Positions 25,995 through 36,439 are shown, counted from the first letter of the stretch. The stretch: 64,000 nucleotides of DNA from CAVRCA01 sp963719345 (GCA_963719345.1 CAVRCA010000001.1:62001-126000); one strand, 5' to 3'. Notes: generated from the letters alone by a model not told the origin. Numbers and translations are program-made.

Positions 25995-27640
25995 CCCGCC
26001 AGCGGGTCGCGCGGCAGGACACGGTGCTGCAGCACCATGCGCGCCAGCGTCAGCCGGTCCTCGTCGCCAAGCCGTTGCGCCTCCCACGCCATCGCTGCGG
26101 CAGCGGTCACGTGATAGATCGCCGATGCGGCCTGGCGGACCAGCGCGCCGCCGCCGGGCCGACCGGCCTCGCGCGCCAGGGCGATAGCGCGGTCGAGCAG
26201 CGCAGGCGCCTCCGGCAGCGTCGCCGCGATCTCCAGCCCGGCGAGATGACGGCGCAGCACGTCGAACGCGCCCTCCCGCCGGTCGGCGCGCAGCACGTCG
26301 AGTGCCACGACGTTGCTGGTGCCCTCCCAGATCGAGCCGAGATGGGAGTCGCGCAGCAGCCGAGCGTCCGGCCATTCCTCGATGTAGCCGCAGCCGCCGC
26401 GCACCTCCATGGCGTCGCCCGTCACCTTGCGGGCGTCCCGGCAGGCGCGGAATTTCAGTAGCGGCGTCAGGACGCGCAGCAGGGCGTAGGCGCCGGGCTC
26501 GCCGGCGTCGGCGCGGCGCAGCGCCTCGGCGGTCTGGAACATCATGCTGCGCGCCTGCTCGGCCCAGACGCGCATCTTGGTCAGTTGTCGTTGCATCAGC
26601 GGCATGTCGCCGATGCGGGTGCCAAAGGCGACCCGGCGACTAGCCACGAACTCGGCTTCGGTGACGGCGCGGCGCATCATCCCGGCTGCCCGCACACCGT
26701 TCGACAGGCGGGAGTTGTTCACCATGTCGGCCATCTGCCTGAACCCGGCATCCGGCGCGCCGACCAGCCAGGCGGTCGCACCCTCCAGCCGGATCTCGCC
26801 GCTCGCCATGGAGCGGGTGCCGAGCTTCGATTTGAGCCGCACGATGCGGTAGTGGTTGCGTCGCCCGTCGGGCAGCGTTCGCGGCAGCAGGAACAGCGCG
26901 ACGCCCCCCAGCCCGGCGGCCGCGCCGGTGGGCCGCGCCAGCACCATCGCCAGGTCGGCATCGGGGTTGGAGCAGAACCATTTGTCGCCGGTGAGCGCCC
27001 AACTGCCGTCGGCGCGCGGCTCGGCCTGCACGGCGGTCGCGCCGACATCGGAGCCGGCACCCTGCTCGGTCATGAACATCGCCCCCTGGTGCAGCGCGTC
27101 CATGTCCTGGCTGGTCAGGGCAGGCAGGTAGCGGGCCACCAGCGCCGGGTCGCCGAACCGGCGCAGCGTGCGGGTCAGGCTGTCGGTCATGCTGACCGGG
27201 CACATCAGGCCGAACTCGGCCTGCACGAACAGGTAGGTGATGAGATACTTGGCCGCCGGCGGCATCGGCGTCGGCCACCCCAGCACGCCGCTCCGGTGCG
27301 ACAGCGCGGCGAGACCGAAGCGACCGAACGCCAGCCGCTCCATCTCGGTATAGGCGGGATGCTTCTCGATCCACTGCACATCGTCGCCGGTGCGGGTGCG
27401 GGGATGGAGCACCGGCGGATTGCGGTCCGCTTGGCCCGCCAGCTCGTCCAGCGCGCCCCCCGCCAGTGCCCCGAGCCGGTCGAGGTGCGGATGGAGGTGC
27501 TCCAGCAGATCAGGCGGGAGATAAAGCGAGGCGATGGGCAGCAGCGCCGGGTCGGCGTGCAGCAGATTGATCCCCCGGCTGTCCGGGATCGCCTCGGCCC
27601 CGGTGGGCGGGCCGGTCCGATCGTTTAGCGTTCGTGTCAT
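25991..27640 (-). CDS. AidB-like acyl-CoA dehydrogenase
   Basis: Flavoprotein of 549 residues of the acyl-CoA dehydrogenase superfamily, closest by pattern to AidB/isovaleryl-type enzymes. It shows MTEQGAGSDVGAT (FAD/substrate loop), LTGDKWFCSN, MASGEIRLEGA and the C-terminal IWEGTSNVVALDVLR. The start at 27640 is favoured: ATG with the domain starting normally; extra open frame upstream is unsupported. The tail after about residue 430 extends beyond classical 380-residue enzymes, as in AidB. The substrate may be acyl-CoA or none. The gene lies 4 bases after the O-acetylhomoserine gene in the same direction. Confidence 0.9.
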   Translation of the reverse strand: MTRTLNDRTGPPTGAEAIPDSRGINLLHADPALLPIASLYLPPDLLEHLHPHLDRLGALAGGALDELAGQADRNPPVLHPRTRTGDDVQWIEKHPAYTEMERLAFGRFGLAALSHRSGVLGWPTPMPPAAKYLITYLFVQAEFGLMCPVSMTDSLTRTLRRFGDPALVARYLPALTSQDMDALHQGAMFMTEQGAGSDVGATAVQAEPRADGSWALTGDKWFCSNPDADLAMVLARPTGAAAGLGGVALFLLPRTLPDGRRNHYRIVRLKSKLGTRSMASGEIRLEGATAWLVGAPDAGFRQMADMVNNSRLSNGVRAAGMMRRAVTEAEFVASRRVAFGTRIGDMPLMQRQLTKMRVWAEQARSMMFQTAEALRRADAGEPGAYALLRVLTPLLKFRACRDARKVTGDAMEVRGGCGYIEEWPDARLLRDSHLGSIWEGTSNVVALDVLRADRREGAFDVLRRHLAGLEIAATLPEAPALLDRAIALAREAGRPGGGALVRQAASAIYHVTAAAAMAWEAQRLGDEDRLTLARMVLQHRVLPRDPLAG

Positions 27641-27644
27641 GGGC

Positions 27645-28932
27645 TCAGGCCGCGAGAGCCTGCTCGAGGTCGCGGATGAGGTCGTCGGCACTTTCCAGCC
27701 CGATCGAGAGCCGGATGACCTCGGGGCCGGCGCCTGCGGCGACGCGCTGCTCGTCGGAGAGCTGGCGATGGGTGGTGGAGGCGGGATGCAGGATCAGGCT
27801 ACGCGTATCGCCGATATTGGCGAGATGCGAGAACAGCCGCACCCGCTCGACCAGTCTGATCCCGGCCTCGAAGCCGCCCTTGACCCCGAACGTGAAGACC
27901 GCTCCCGCGCCGAGCGGCAGGTATTTCTGGGCAAGTTCACGATACCGGCTGTCCGGCAGTCCGGCATACGACACCCAGCCTACCGATGGGTGCGCCGCCA
28001 GGTACTCGGCCACGCGCTGCGCATTGGCGGCGTGGCGCTCCATCCGCACGTGCAGCGTCTCGATCCCGGTGATGGTCAGAAAAGCGTTCATCGGCGCCAT
28101 GGTCGGCCCGAAATCGCGCAAGGCGACCGCGCGCGCCTTGGTCGTGAAGGCGAAATCGCCAAAATTCTCGAAGAAGCGCAGGCCGTGATAGGCGGGCTCG
28201 GGCTCCGTCAATGACGGGAACCGTCCGCCTGCCGCCCAGTCGAATTTTCCCGAACTCGACGATGACGCCGCCGAGGGAGTTGCCGTGGCCGCCCAAAAAC
28301 TTGGTGGTCGAGTGGGAGACGAGGTCGGCGCCCCACTCGATCGGGCGGCACAGGTACGGCGTCGCCAAGGTGTTGTCGACGATCAGCGGCAAACCGGCAT
28401 CGTGGGCGACGCGCGCGATCGCCTCGATATCGACGACGATGCCGCCGGGATTGGCCAGGCTTTCGACGAAGATCGCCTTGCAGCGCGGCGTCAGCGTGCG
28501 GCGGAAATTGTCGGGATCGTGCGGATCGACAAAATGGCAGGTCCAGCCGAGTTTCTTGAACGACAAGCCAAACTGGGTGAGCGATCCGCCATACAGGTTC
28601 TTCGAGGCAAGGAACTCGTCGCCCGGCTCCAGCAAGGTGGCGAAGATGAGAAACTGCGCGGCGTGGCCGGACGCGGCGGCGAGGGCGGCCCGGCCGCCTT
28701 CGAGGCTGGCGATCCGTTCTTCCAGGACGGCGACGGTCGGGTTGCTGAGCCGGCCGTAGATGTGACCGAACGTGTGCAGGTTGAACAGCGAGGCGGCGTG
28801 GTCGGCGTCGTCGAACACGTAGGCGGTGGTCTGGTAGATCGGCGTCGCGCGCGCTCCCGTCGTCGGATCGGGGGCGGCTCCGGCATGGATCGCGCGGGTC
28901 TCAAACCCATAGTCGATGTTTTCCTGCGGCAT
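27645..28932 (-). CDS. O-acetylhomoserine sulfhydrylase / aminocarboxypropyltransferase (frameshifted)
   Basis: PLP enzyme of the Cys/Met metabolism family, about 428 residues; it makes homocysteine from O-acetylhomoserine and sulfide. It shows FETRAIHAGA at the N terminus, the NPTVAVLEERIASLEGG block, VDNTLATPYLCRPIEWGAD and PLP-lysine STTKFLGGHGN. An extra A in the A-run at 28245-28248 shifts the frame after VEFGK; the sequence resumes with FDWAAGGRFPSLTEPEPAYHG in the new frame. The 1288 bases (3n+1) agree. The ATG at 28932 is in frame with the CoA-binding gene upstream and no stop separates them. Confidence 0.88.
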
Positions 28933-29448
28933 CTCGAACGGGCGGGCGCGGCGTGCGGTCGGCGGCTCGGCGGGACGGTTGCGCACGATGCCGGAATTGA
29001 CGCCGCTCCACGACAGCTCGCCGCCGAGCCGGCCGAACTCTATTTTCGGGCAACGGTTCATCACTACTTCGAGCCCGGCCGCCTCGGCGTGCGCGGCCGC
29101 CGCGTCGTGTCGGACGCCGAGCTGCATCCACACCACCCGCGCATCGGCTGCGATGGCGTCCTCGACGATCGGCCCGACCTGATCGGAGGCGCGGAAGATG
29201 TCGACCAAGTCGATCTTTTCGGGGATGTCGCGCAGCGACGCGTAGACGCGCTCGCCCAGCAGGTCCTGGCCGGCAAGGCCGGGGTTGACCGGGATGACGC
29301 GATAGCCCTTGCCCTGCAGATACTTCATCACGAAGTAGCTGGGCCGGTTCCAGTTCGCGGACGCGCCGACGAGGGCGATGGTGCGCGTCTCGGCCAGGAT
29401 GCGGCGCAGCTTGGCGTCGGGATAGGGGATCAGGTCCAGCGCGCCCAT
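28933..29448 (-). CDS. CoA-binding domain protein, open in frame into the sulfhydrylase
   Basis: Small Rossmann-fold CoA-binding protein (succinyl-CoA-synthetase-alpha-like), about 170 residues. It has ETRTIALVGASANWNRPSYFVMKYLQ, VIPVNPGLAGQ, VVWMQLGVRHDAAA and CPKIEFGRLGG. A good AGGAGG site precedes the ATG at 29448. Normal proteins of this family end shortly after this last motif. Here no stop is found and the frame continues through a short Ala/Arg/Pro stretch into the ATG of the sulfhydrylase. Either the two are fused or an indel has removed the stop. Role unknown, perhaps CoA-ligand-linked regulation of thiol synthesis. Confidence 0.75.
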
Positions 29449-29462
29449 CGTCAGCCTCCTGC

Positions 29463-30632
29463 TCAGGCGAGCGCCTTGTAGACTTCGGTCTCGAACGCGT
29501 CCAACAGGGCGAGCACGGTAGGGTCGCCGAACGGCAGCGTCTGGGTGAGCAGCACGCCGGCGATCCGCTGCTTCGGATCGACCCAAAAGTAAGAGTTGCG
29601 CAGGCCGGCCCAGGCGAGGCTGCCGGCGCGGCGGCGGCCCGGTACGTCCTCGGTGTTGATGAGGAAGCTCAGGCCCCATTTCTTCGGGACGCCGGGCAAC
29701 AACTCGACATCCTGCGACAGGGTGTGGTCGGAGGTACGCATCGGCAGCACGTCGAGCGCTCCGATGTGGTTCTGGCCCATCAGCGTCACGGTGTCGGCGG
29801 CGAGCACGCGCGCCCCGTCGAGGCTGCCGCCGTTCAGCAGCATGCGCAGGAACCTGATGTAATCGGGTCCGGTGGAATGCAGCCCACCGCCGCCGGCGAA
29901 AAACTCGTTTTTTACGGGATTGGTGAACGGGGTGGCGATCAGCGCCTCGTCGGCGCCCCGTGCGTGCATCCCCGCGCCGCGCTCGCATTGCTCCGGCGTG
30001 AGGAGGAAACCGGTGTCGCGCATCCCCAAGGGGTCGAACAGGTTGGCGCGCATGTAGGTCTCAAGATCCTGGCCGCTGACGAACTCCACCAGCCGGCCGA
30101 TCCAGTCGATGTTGATGCCGTATTCCCAGCGCTCGCCCGGATCGAACACCAGCGGCGCGTCGAGGGCCGCGAGCTTGCCGGTGCGCCCGGCCGGCAGTCC
30201 GACCAGCTTGGCGTAGCGGTCCAGCGCGGCGTTCCACAGATCGTAGGAAAAGCCCGCCGTGTGCGTCATCAGCAGGCGCAGGGTGATCGGCGTGCGCGCC
30301 GGCCGCAGCCGGGGCTTGCCGTCGTCGTCGAACCCTTCGAGCACCTGCGGCTCGGCAAGCTGCTTTGCGAAGCGGCCGAGCGGTTCGTCGAGCGACAGCT
30401 TGCCCTGCTCGACGAGTTGCATGGCGGCGGCGGCGGTGATCGCCTTCGTCATCGACGCGATGGCAAAAATCGTGTCCATCGTCATCGGCGCGTGCGAACC
30501 GAGCTTGCGCTGGCCGAACGCGCCTTCGTAGATGACGCCGTCCTTGTCCGCCGCCAGCGCGACGACGCCGGCGACGCGCTCCGTCTCGGTCGCTGCCCGG
30601 AGCGCGGCGTCGATCGGGTCCCGCGGGATCAC
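29463..30632 (-). CDS. Serine hydrolase of the class C beta-lactamase / EstB family
   Basis: Penicillin-binding-protein-like serine hydrolase of 389 residues. It has the SxxK motif S60-M-T-K63, the second-motif Y-G-I-N around residue 170, and the late loop GGGLHSTGPDYIRF. There is no signal peptide, so it is more likely a cytoplasmic esterase or peptidase (EstB-like) than a secreted beta-lactamase. The GTG at 30632 overlaps the aminotransferase stop by GTGA, so the two are cotranscribed. It ends 14 bases before the CoA-binding protein start. Substrate unknown. Confidence 0.88.
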   Translation of the reverse strand: MIPRDPIDAALRAATETERVAGVVALAADKDGVIYEGAFGQRKLGSHAPMTMDTIFAIASMTKAITAAAAMQLVEQGKLSLDEPLGRFAKQLAEPQVLEGFDDDGKPRLRPARTPITLRLLMTHTAGFSYDLWNAALDRYAKLVGLPAGRTGKLAALDAPLVFDPGERWEYGINIDWIGRLVEFVSGQDLETYMRANLFDPLGMRDTGFLLTPEQCERGAGMHARGADEALIATPFTNPVKNEFFAGGGGLHSTGPDYIRFLRMLLNGGSLDGARVLAADTVTLMGQNHIGALDVLPMRTSDHTLSQDVELLPGVPKKWGLSFLINTEDVPGRRRAGSLAWAGLRNSYFWVDPKQRIAGVLLTQTLPFGDPTVLALLDAFETEVYKALA

Positions 30633-31874
30633 GGCGCGCTTCTCGCCCGCTCGCGGTTGTCGCTGCGCTCGGGAATCCCGGTCTGCTCGAAGCAGACACG
30701 GGCAAGTGCGGTGACGCCCTCGCTGATCTCCTGCTTGCTGGCCAGCCCGAAGCAGAGCCGCAGGTGCGAGCGCGAGGCCTCGGCGTCGCACGCCCATTCC
30801 GGGCCGGGATTGAATGCAACGCCAGCCGCCGCCGCCGGCTTGACCAGCGTGCGCACGTCCACCGCGTCAGGCAGTTTGATCCAGAGGAAAATGCCGCCCT
30901 GCGGCTTCCACAGCTCGGCCGCGGTGCCGAACTCGCGCTCCACCGCCTCCACCATCGTGTCGAGCTTGCCGCGCAGCGTGTCGGACAGCGCCTCGACGTG
31001 TTCCTCGAAGTGCCGGGAAAAAAACTCGGCGATGACCATCTGCTCGATGGCCGCGGTGCCGCCGTCGTTCTTGCACGCGATCATGCGCGACAGCACCGGC
31101 CAGGCGGCGACCGCGTAACCGACGCGCAGCGCCGGGGCGAGCGACTTCGAGAACGAGCCGATATGGATCACCGCCGCCGGGTCGAGGCTGTAGAGCGACG
31201 GCGGCACGTCGTCGCGGCTCCACAGCAGGTCGGCGTAGCACTCGTCCTCGAACACCGGCACATCGTATTTGCGCGCCAAGTCGAGCAAGGCGTGGCGACG
31301 GGCGAGGGGCAGGATGGAGCCGGTCGGGTTCTGGATCGTTGGGATCGTGTAGATCAGCTTGGGCGTCTTGTTTTCGCGCGCGAGCGCGTCGAGCTGCGAG
31401 GCCAGCGCGTCGGTGTCGATCCCCTCTTCATCGAGTTTGGCACCGATCACCTCGGCGCCGAGCGCCCGGAAGCGGTTGATCGCGCCGGCGTAGCAGGTAC
31501 TCTTCCGCAATCACGGTGTCGCCGGGTGCGACGAGCAACCGGCTTACGAGGTCGATCCCCTGGCCTGAGCCGGACGTGATGAGCACGTCCTCTTCCGTGC
31601 AGTCGATGCCGCGATGTCGCCTCAGCTTGTCGCTCAGAAACCGGCGCAGCCCCGGATAGCCCTGCGGCCCCTGCCCGAGATTGTACATCGCCAGGCTGGC
31701 GCCCTCGCGACGCAGCACGGTCGCGGCGGCGTCCGCCAGCGCCTCGGTCGGGATGCGATCCGGGTCGTTGTGGCCGCCGATGAAATTGTAGCGCGGGAAA
31801 CCGGTCCAGCGCGGCGTCGGGGCGGGCAGGGCAGGGACGAAGTGCCGGGTTACGTCGAACGCGGTCTGGCTCAT
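30629..31874 (-). CDS. PLP-dependent aminotransferase, class I/II, MocR-domain type (frameshifted)
   Basis: Fold-type I aminotransferase of about 414 residues, similar to 2-aminoadipate/kynurenine-type enzymes. The N-terminal half has YNLGQGPQGYPGLRRFL and LITSGSGQGIDLVSRLL. The C-terminal half has TIPTIQNPTGSILPL, VFEDECYADLLW (Asp/Tyr cofactor contacts) and the PLP lysine in GSFSKSLAPALRVGY. The frame breaks in the EEYCYAGAIN segment by one extra C near 31498-31499; 1246 bases (3n+1) agrees. No DNA-binding GntR domain is present. The gene is coupled to the serine hydrolase downstream. The amino donor is not known. Confidence 0.86.
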
Positions 31875-31884
31875 CTTGCGTCTC

Positions 31885-32764
31885 TCAAAAACTCTGCACC
31901 CAAGGCTCCGGCACCAGGGAAAAACCATCCCCCGTGCGCGCGAGGCGGGCGAAGCCCGGGAAATGGACGTGCATTCCGGCGAACAGCAGTTTGTCGGCGG
32001 CAACCATGTCGAAGGTGCGCCGTCGCGTCGCCTCGGCCTTGGCCGGGTCGACGTCGAACGCCAGCGTCACCTCCGGCCGCGGCACCTGGATCTCCGGCAC
32101 ATGCACGATGTCGCCCCAGATCAGCAGGCTGTCGTTGCCGGACGCGATCATGTACCCGGTATGGCCGGGCGTGTGTCCGGGCAGCGGCATGGCGGTGACG
32201 CCCGGCAGTATTTCGCCGCCCTGGATCAGTCGGGTGCGCGCGCGGTACGGCGCGAGCTGCCGGCGTCCGGCCAGAAAGTTGCGTTCGCGCGACTGCTCGT
32301 CGGCGCGGCTCATCGCCGCATCGTCGTGCCAATACGCCATCTCCGCCTCGTGCAGCACCAGCTCGGCATTCGGGAACCATAACGCGCCCGAGTTCGTCGA
32401 CCAGGCCGTTTGAGTGGTCCGGATGCACATGGGTCAGCAGCACCGTGTCGATGCTGGCGGGCTCAACTCCGGCGGCTGCCAGATTGGCCGGCAGCCGACC
32501 GACGGAGGCACCCATGCTGGTGCCCGATCCGGTGTCGATCAGCGCCGTCCGGTCGCCGGCGTGGACGAGGAACGTGTTGATCGAGGTGAAGCGGGGCAAC
32601 GGGCGGAAGGCCGCCGTCAACAACCGTTCCGCGTCCGGCAGGGCGATGTTCTGCAGCACCTGCAGGCTGCCCTGCAGCACGCCGTCGCTCACGGCCGTTA
32701 CAATGATGTCGCCGATCCTACGATGGTAAACGCCCGGAATCTGCTGCGTCGGCGCCGTCGCCAT
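31885..32764 (-). CDS. Metallo-beta-lactamase-fold hydrolase (frameshifted)
   Basis: MBL-fold protein of about 292 residues. The metal site H-x-H-x-D-H is present as HVHPDHSNG, with later ligands in PGHTPGHTGYM and the LIWGDIVHVPE segment. The second half is in another frame because of one extra base near 32391-32393, just after GLVDE; 880 bases (3n+1) agrees. There is a good GGAGG before the ATG at 32764. It resembles quorum-quenching or alkylsulfatase-like members, but the substrate cannot be decided. It is the first gene of a leftward series with the aminotransferase and serine hydrolase. Confidence 0.83.
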
Positions 32765-32953
32765 GAGTGTCCTCCCGCTGTGCGGCCAGTGAAGCAGAGA
32801 GCGTGCCCACGGGGAAGCATCACCGGTTTGTGATAAGGCCGCCCGATCGTGCGGGCATCCGATCGGATGGACCGCAAGTAACCCGGCCGACGGCTTTGTC
32901 CGCGGGCTGCTTGCCCCAGGTCGAACGCTGTCCGGGAAAAAAGGAAAATCCGA

Positions 32954-33865
32954 ATGTCTCAGGACACGACCATTCTCGGGGCTGCGGCAAAAGCGAAACT
33001 CGATCGACGCCGGTTGCTGGGCTCGGCCGGGCTCGGCGCCGGAGCGCTTGCGCTCGCCACCGCCACGGCCGGTCTCGGCTTCAGCCGGAGCGCGCGGGCA
33101 GACACCGATCCCTCGTTGCTGACCGACGTCAACATCCTCAACTTCGCGCTGAACCTCGAATATCTCGAGGCCGAGTTCTATCTGCGCGCCGTCAACGGCA
33201 CCGGCCTCGACCCGAGCAACACGACGGGCACCGGCAACCAGGGGACCGTCAGCGGCGGCTCTCAGGTGCCGTTCGCCACCGCGGCCGTGCAACAGTATGC
33301 GGAAGAGATCGCCAGTGACGAGCAGGCGCATGTGTTGTTCCTGCGCGCAGCCCTTGGCGAACAGGCGATTGCGGAGCCGACCATCGATCTGACCGCGAGC
33401 TTCACCACGGCGGCGGTCGCGGCCGGTCTGATCAGCGCCGGCGACACGTTTGATCCGTTCGCCAACGAGGAAAACTTTCTCCTCGGGGCCTTCATCTTCG
33501 AGGATGTCGGCGTGACCGCCTATCACGGGGCCGCGCCGTTCATCCAGAACAAGGACTACCTGCTCGCTGCCGCCGGCATCCTGGGCACCGAGGCCTACCA
33601 TGCCTCCGAAGTCCGGCTGCAGCTGTTTCAACGCGGGCTCGGTGCCGCGACATGGAAGATTGCCAAGGCACGGGCGACGCTCGACGGCGTGGGCCACGAT
33701 GACCAGGGGGTGACGCGCAAGGGCATGGCGAACATCGTGCCCACCGACAAGAACGGCATCGTGTTCGCCCGCACGCCGCAGCAGGTGCTCAACATCGTCT
33801 ATCTCGGCGGCGCGGCCAGCAACTACGGCTTCTTCCCGAACATGCTGAACGGCGCGATCGCCTGA
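32954..33865 (+). CDS. Tat-exported ferritin-like domain protein
   Basis: Protein of 303 residues. Tat leader RRRLLGSAGLGAG is followed by a hydrophobic segment and cleavage near SARA. The rest has a ferritin-like four-helix pattern: LNFALNLEYLEAEFY (Glu pair), EEIASDEQAHVLFL, AFIFEDVGVTAYHG and EAYHASEVRLQLFQ, with metal-ligand E and H at the right spacing. Such ferritin_2 or desiccation-related proteins are periplasmic and may bind iron or manganese. AAAAGGAAAA ahead of the ATG is a good binding site. It stands alone, divergent from the MBL gene. Confidence 0.88.
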   Translation: MSQDTTILGAAAKAKLDRRRLLGSAGLGAGALALATATAGLGFSRSARADTDPSLLTDVNILNFALNLEYLEAEFYLRAVNGTGLDPSNTTGTGNQGTVSGGSQVPFATAAVQQYAEEIASDEQAHVLFLRAALGEQAIAEPTIDLTASFTTAAVAAGLISAGDTFDPFANEENFLLGAFIFEDVGVTAYHGAAPFIQNKDYLLAAAGILGTEAYHASEVRLQLFQRGLGAATWKIAKARATLDGVGHDDQGVTRKGMANIVPTDKNGIVFARTPQQVLNIVYLGGAASNYGFFPNMLNGAIA

Positions 33866-34027
33866 GACCGACGCTCCGGCTCCTAGTCGCTGCGGCTTCG
33901 GCGGGCGCGACCGCCCTCGAAGTCGCAGCGGTCGGCTCGCCGGAGGCCGACGTGATCCCCGCCGGATCGCTCGGGTTTCCCTGACGCATCGCCCGACCTA
34001 TAAGCGGTCGCGGACGGGGAGGGTTGG

Positions 34028-35233
34028 ATGAGCGAGCCGAAAGGGCCTCTGAAGGGCTTGCGGGTGTTCGATCTGACGCGGGTGCTGGCCGGGCCGACCT
34101 GCGTGCAGATGCTGGCGGATTTGGGCGCCGACGTCATCAAGATCGAACGGCCCGGGGCGGGCGACGACACGCGCGGCTTCGCCCCGCCTTTCATGCCTGG
34201 CACGCAGGAGAGCGCCTACTTCGTCGGCGTCAACCGCAACAAGCGCTCGGTGACGCTCGACATCAGCAAGCCGGAAGGCCAGGCGCTGGCGCTGCGGCTG
34301 ATCGCCCAATGCGACATCCTGGTGGAAAACTTCAAGGTCGGCGCACTCGCCAAGTACGGGCTCGGCTACGGCGACTTGCGGGAAAAGTTCCCGGGCCTGA
34401 TCTATTGCTCGATCACCGGGTTCGGCCAGACCGGCCCGTACGCGCCGCGTCCCGGCTATGACAGCCTGATCCAGGGCATGGGCGGCGTGATGAGCCTGAC
34501 CGGCGAGCCCGGCGGGCTGCCGCAGAAGGTCGGCGTCCCGGTGGCCGATCTGTTCGCCGGTTTGTACGGCTGCATCGGCGTGCTCGCGGCGCTCCGCCAT
34601 CGCGAGCAGACCGGACAGGGCCAACAGGTCGACATCGGCATGTTGGACACGCACGTCGCCTGGCTCGCCAACCAGGGCATGAATTTCTTGGCGACCGGCG
34701 AGAACCCGCCGAGGCTCGGCAACCAGCATCCGAACATCGTGCCGTATCAGGTGTTCCCGACCGAGGACGGCTACATGGTGCTGTCGATCGGCAACGATCC
34801 GACGTTCCAGCGCTTCTGCACCGAGTTCGGCCTCGAGCACCTGCTGGCGGACGGGCGGTTCGCGACCAACGCCGCACGGGTGAAGAACCGCCAACTCGTG
34901 ACGGATACCCTGACGCCGGTCGTGCGCCAGCATCCGACCGCGTGGTGGATCGAGAGACTGGAGGCGCTGAAGGTCGGCTGCGGTCCGATCAACACGCTCG
35001 AACAGGTGTTTGCCGATCCGCACGTGCAGGCGCGGGGCGTCGTGGTCGAGATGGCGCACGCAGCCGGCATTCCGGTAAAGACCATCGCCAACCCGGTGCG
35101 CCTGTCCGACACGCCGCCCGAATATCGCCTGCCGCCGCCGCTGCTCGGCGAGCACACCGACGCGGTCCTGCGCGAGCGACTGGCTCTGGACGATGCCGCG
35201 CTGGCCGGGCTGCGCGCCAAAGGCATCATCTGA
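34028..35233 (+). CDS. CaiB/BaiF family CoA transferase
   Basis: Class III CoA transferase of 401 residues. It shows GLRVFDLTRVLAGPTCVQMLADLGADVIKIE, the conserved NRNKRSVTLDISKPEG and the catalytic Asp region GMGGVMSLTGEPGGLPQKVGVPVADL. It moves CoA between carboxylic acids such as formyl, carnitine or succinyl groups. The ATG follows GGGGAGGG. A small metallo-hydrolase gene follows after 34 bases and may act on the same pathway. The acid substrates are unknown. Confidence 0.93.
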   Translation: MSEPKGPLKGLRVFDLTRVLAGPTCVQMLADLGADVIKIERPGAGDDTRGFAPPFMPGTQESAYFVGVNRNKRSVTLDISKPEGQALALRLIAQCDILVENFKVGALAKYGLGYGDLREKFPGLIYCSITGFGQTGPYAPRPGYDSLIQGMGGVMSLTGEPGGLPQKVGVPVADLFAGLYGCIGVLAALRHREQTGQGQQVDIGMLDTHVAWLANQGMNFLATGENPPRLGNQHPNIVPYQVFPTEDGYMVLSIGNDPTFQRFCTEFGLEHLLADGRFATNAARVKNRQLVTDTLTPVVRQHPTAWWIERLEALKVGCGPINTLEQVFADPHVQARGVVVEMAHAAGIPVKTIANPVRLSDTPPEYRLPPPLLGEHTDAVLRERLALDDAALAGLRAKGII

Positions 35234-35267
35234 AGCCCTGAGGCCAAGTGTCGGCGGGAGGACGAAC

Positions 35268-36072
35268 GTGCAGCAAAATCTGCCGCAATACGAGCTTTTC
35301 GCAATCAAGTACGCGACCCGCGAGGCTCGTCGGGCCGACCACTTCATCGGCGGCGACCCGCATGACGGGCCGATGCCGATGGACTATTTCGTCTGGGTCG
35401 CGGTCGGAGCTGAGCGGGCCATCGTAATCGACATCGGCTTCAAGGCCGAGGTCGCGGCGCAACGCGGACGCACCTTTCTGCGCTGTCCCGATCGAGGCCC
35501 TCGGGTTGGTCGGCGTCGATGCCAAGGCCGTGCGCGACGTGGTCCTGACCCACATGCACTACGACCACGTCGGCAATTTCGACAAGTTTCCGGCGGCCGA
35601 GTTCCACCTGCAGGAGCCGGAGATGCAGTATGCGACCGGCCGTTACATGCGCTACGACAAGCTCGCCCATTCGTTCGAGGTCGAGGACGTGGTCGGCCTC
35701 GTGCGGCTCAATTTCGGCAAGCGGGTGCGCTTCTACACCGGAGACGCGGAGCTTGCGCCGGGGATCACCCTGCACGCCGCCTATGGCCATTCGGCCGGCC
35801 TGCAGTTCGTGCGCGTACACACCGCGCGTGGCTGGGTCGTAGTGGCCTCGGACGTGACACATTTCTACGAGAACATGGAATCCGGCCGGCCATTCACCAC
35901 CGCCTTCCATATTGGCGGAATGCTCGAAGGGTTCGACAAGCTGTATGCGGCAGCGCCGACGCCGCAGCATATCGTGCCGGGCCACGATCCGGAGGTGATG
36001 CGGCGTTACCGGCCGCCCCGGCCGGACCTGGAGGGGATCGTCGTCCGGCTTGACGAGCCGCCCGCGCGGTGA
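35268..36072 (+). CDS. MBL-fold hydrolase of the N-acyl-homoserine-lactonase type (frameshifted)
   Basis: Protein of about 267 residues with the zinc motif THMHYDHVGNF and later VVASDVTHFYENM and HIVPGHDPEVM, as in AttM/AiiA-like lactonases. The start is GTG at 35268 after GGGAGGAC. The frame breaks at 35490 with one extra G (after LRCP); it resumes with IEALGLVGVDAKAVRDVVL. The 805 bases (3n+1) agree. It probably hydrolyses a lactone or thioester. Quorum-quenching is possible but not shown; the partner CoA transferase points to a catabolic role. Confidence 0.82.
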
Positions 36073-36114
36073 TCGGGCCGGCGTAAAGGCTGCAAGCGAA
36101 GGGAGTGTTTCGCG

Positions 36115-36414
36115 ATGTGGAGTAGACGGGCGGTGCTAGTAGGCGCAGTGGCGGCCGCGGCCTATCCATGGCGTCAGCCGCTGGCCCAGCCGCTCGGCCC
36201 GCCGCCGGGACCTCCACCGGGTCCGCCTCCGGGCGGACCCGTGGCCCCGCCGCCCGAGGAGCGGCCGCCGCCGCCCCATTATGGACGACGGCCGCCGATG
36301 CCGCCGCCGCCGCACGAGCACCGCCCGCCGGCTCCCTACGGTGGACGCTGGGTGCCGGGGCACTGGCGGTGGGACGGCTACCGCTGGGTGTGGCGTCCCG
36401 GCCACTGGCGCTAA
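36115..36414 (+). CDS. Small secreted Pro-rich protein with WxxGxW-like repeats
   Basis: Protein of 99 residues with a short twin-arginine-like leader (SRRAVLVGAVAAAA) and a very Pro-rich middle. The C-terminal repeat GRWVPGHWRWDGYRWVWRPGHW is the pattern of the YXWXGXW family seen in many alphaproteobacterial envelope proteins. Function unknown. The ATG at 36115 follows GAAGGGAG. Confidence 0.78.
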   Translation: MWSRRAVLVGAVAAAAYPWRQPLAQPLGPPPGPPPGPPPGGPVAPPPEERPPPPHYGRRPPMPPPPHEHRPPAPYGGRWVPGHWRWDGYRWVWRPGHWR

Positions 36415-36439
36415 CCCGCCGCGTCAGCCGGCCAGCCAG

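Noticed and set aside
36190..36300. Pro-coding triplet and GGX repeats as a possible CRISPR or VNTR
   Set aside because: The repeats are only Pro codons of the small secreted protein. There are no spaced identical units, and no CRISPR or cas genes are seen anywhere in the window.
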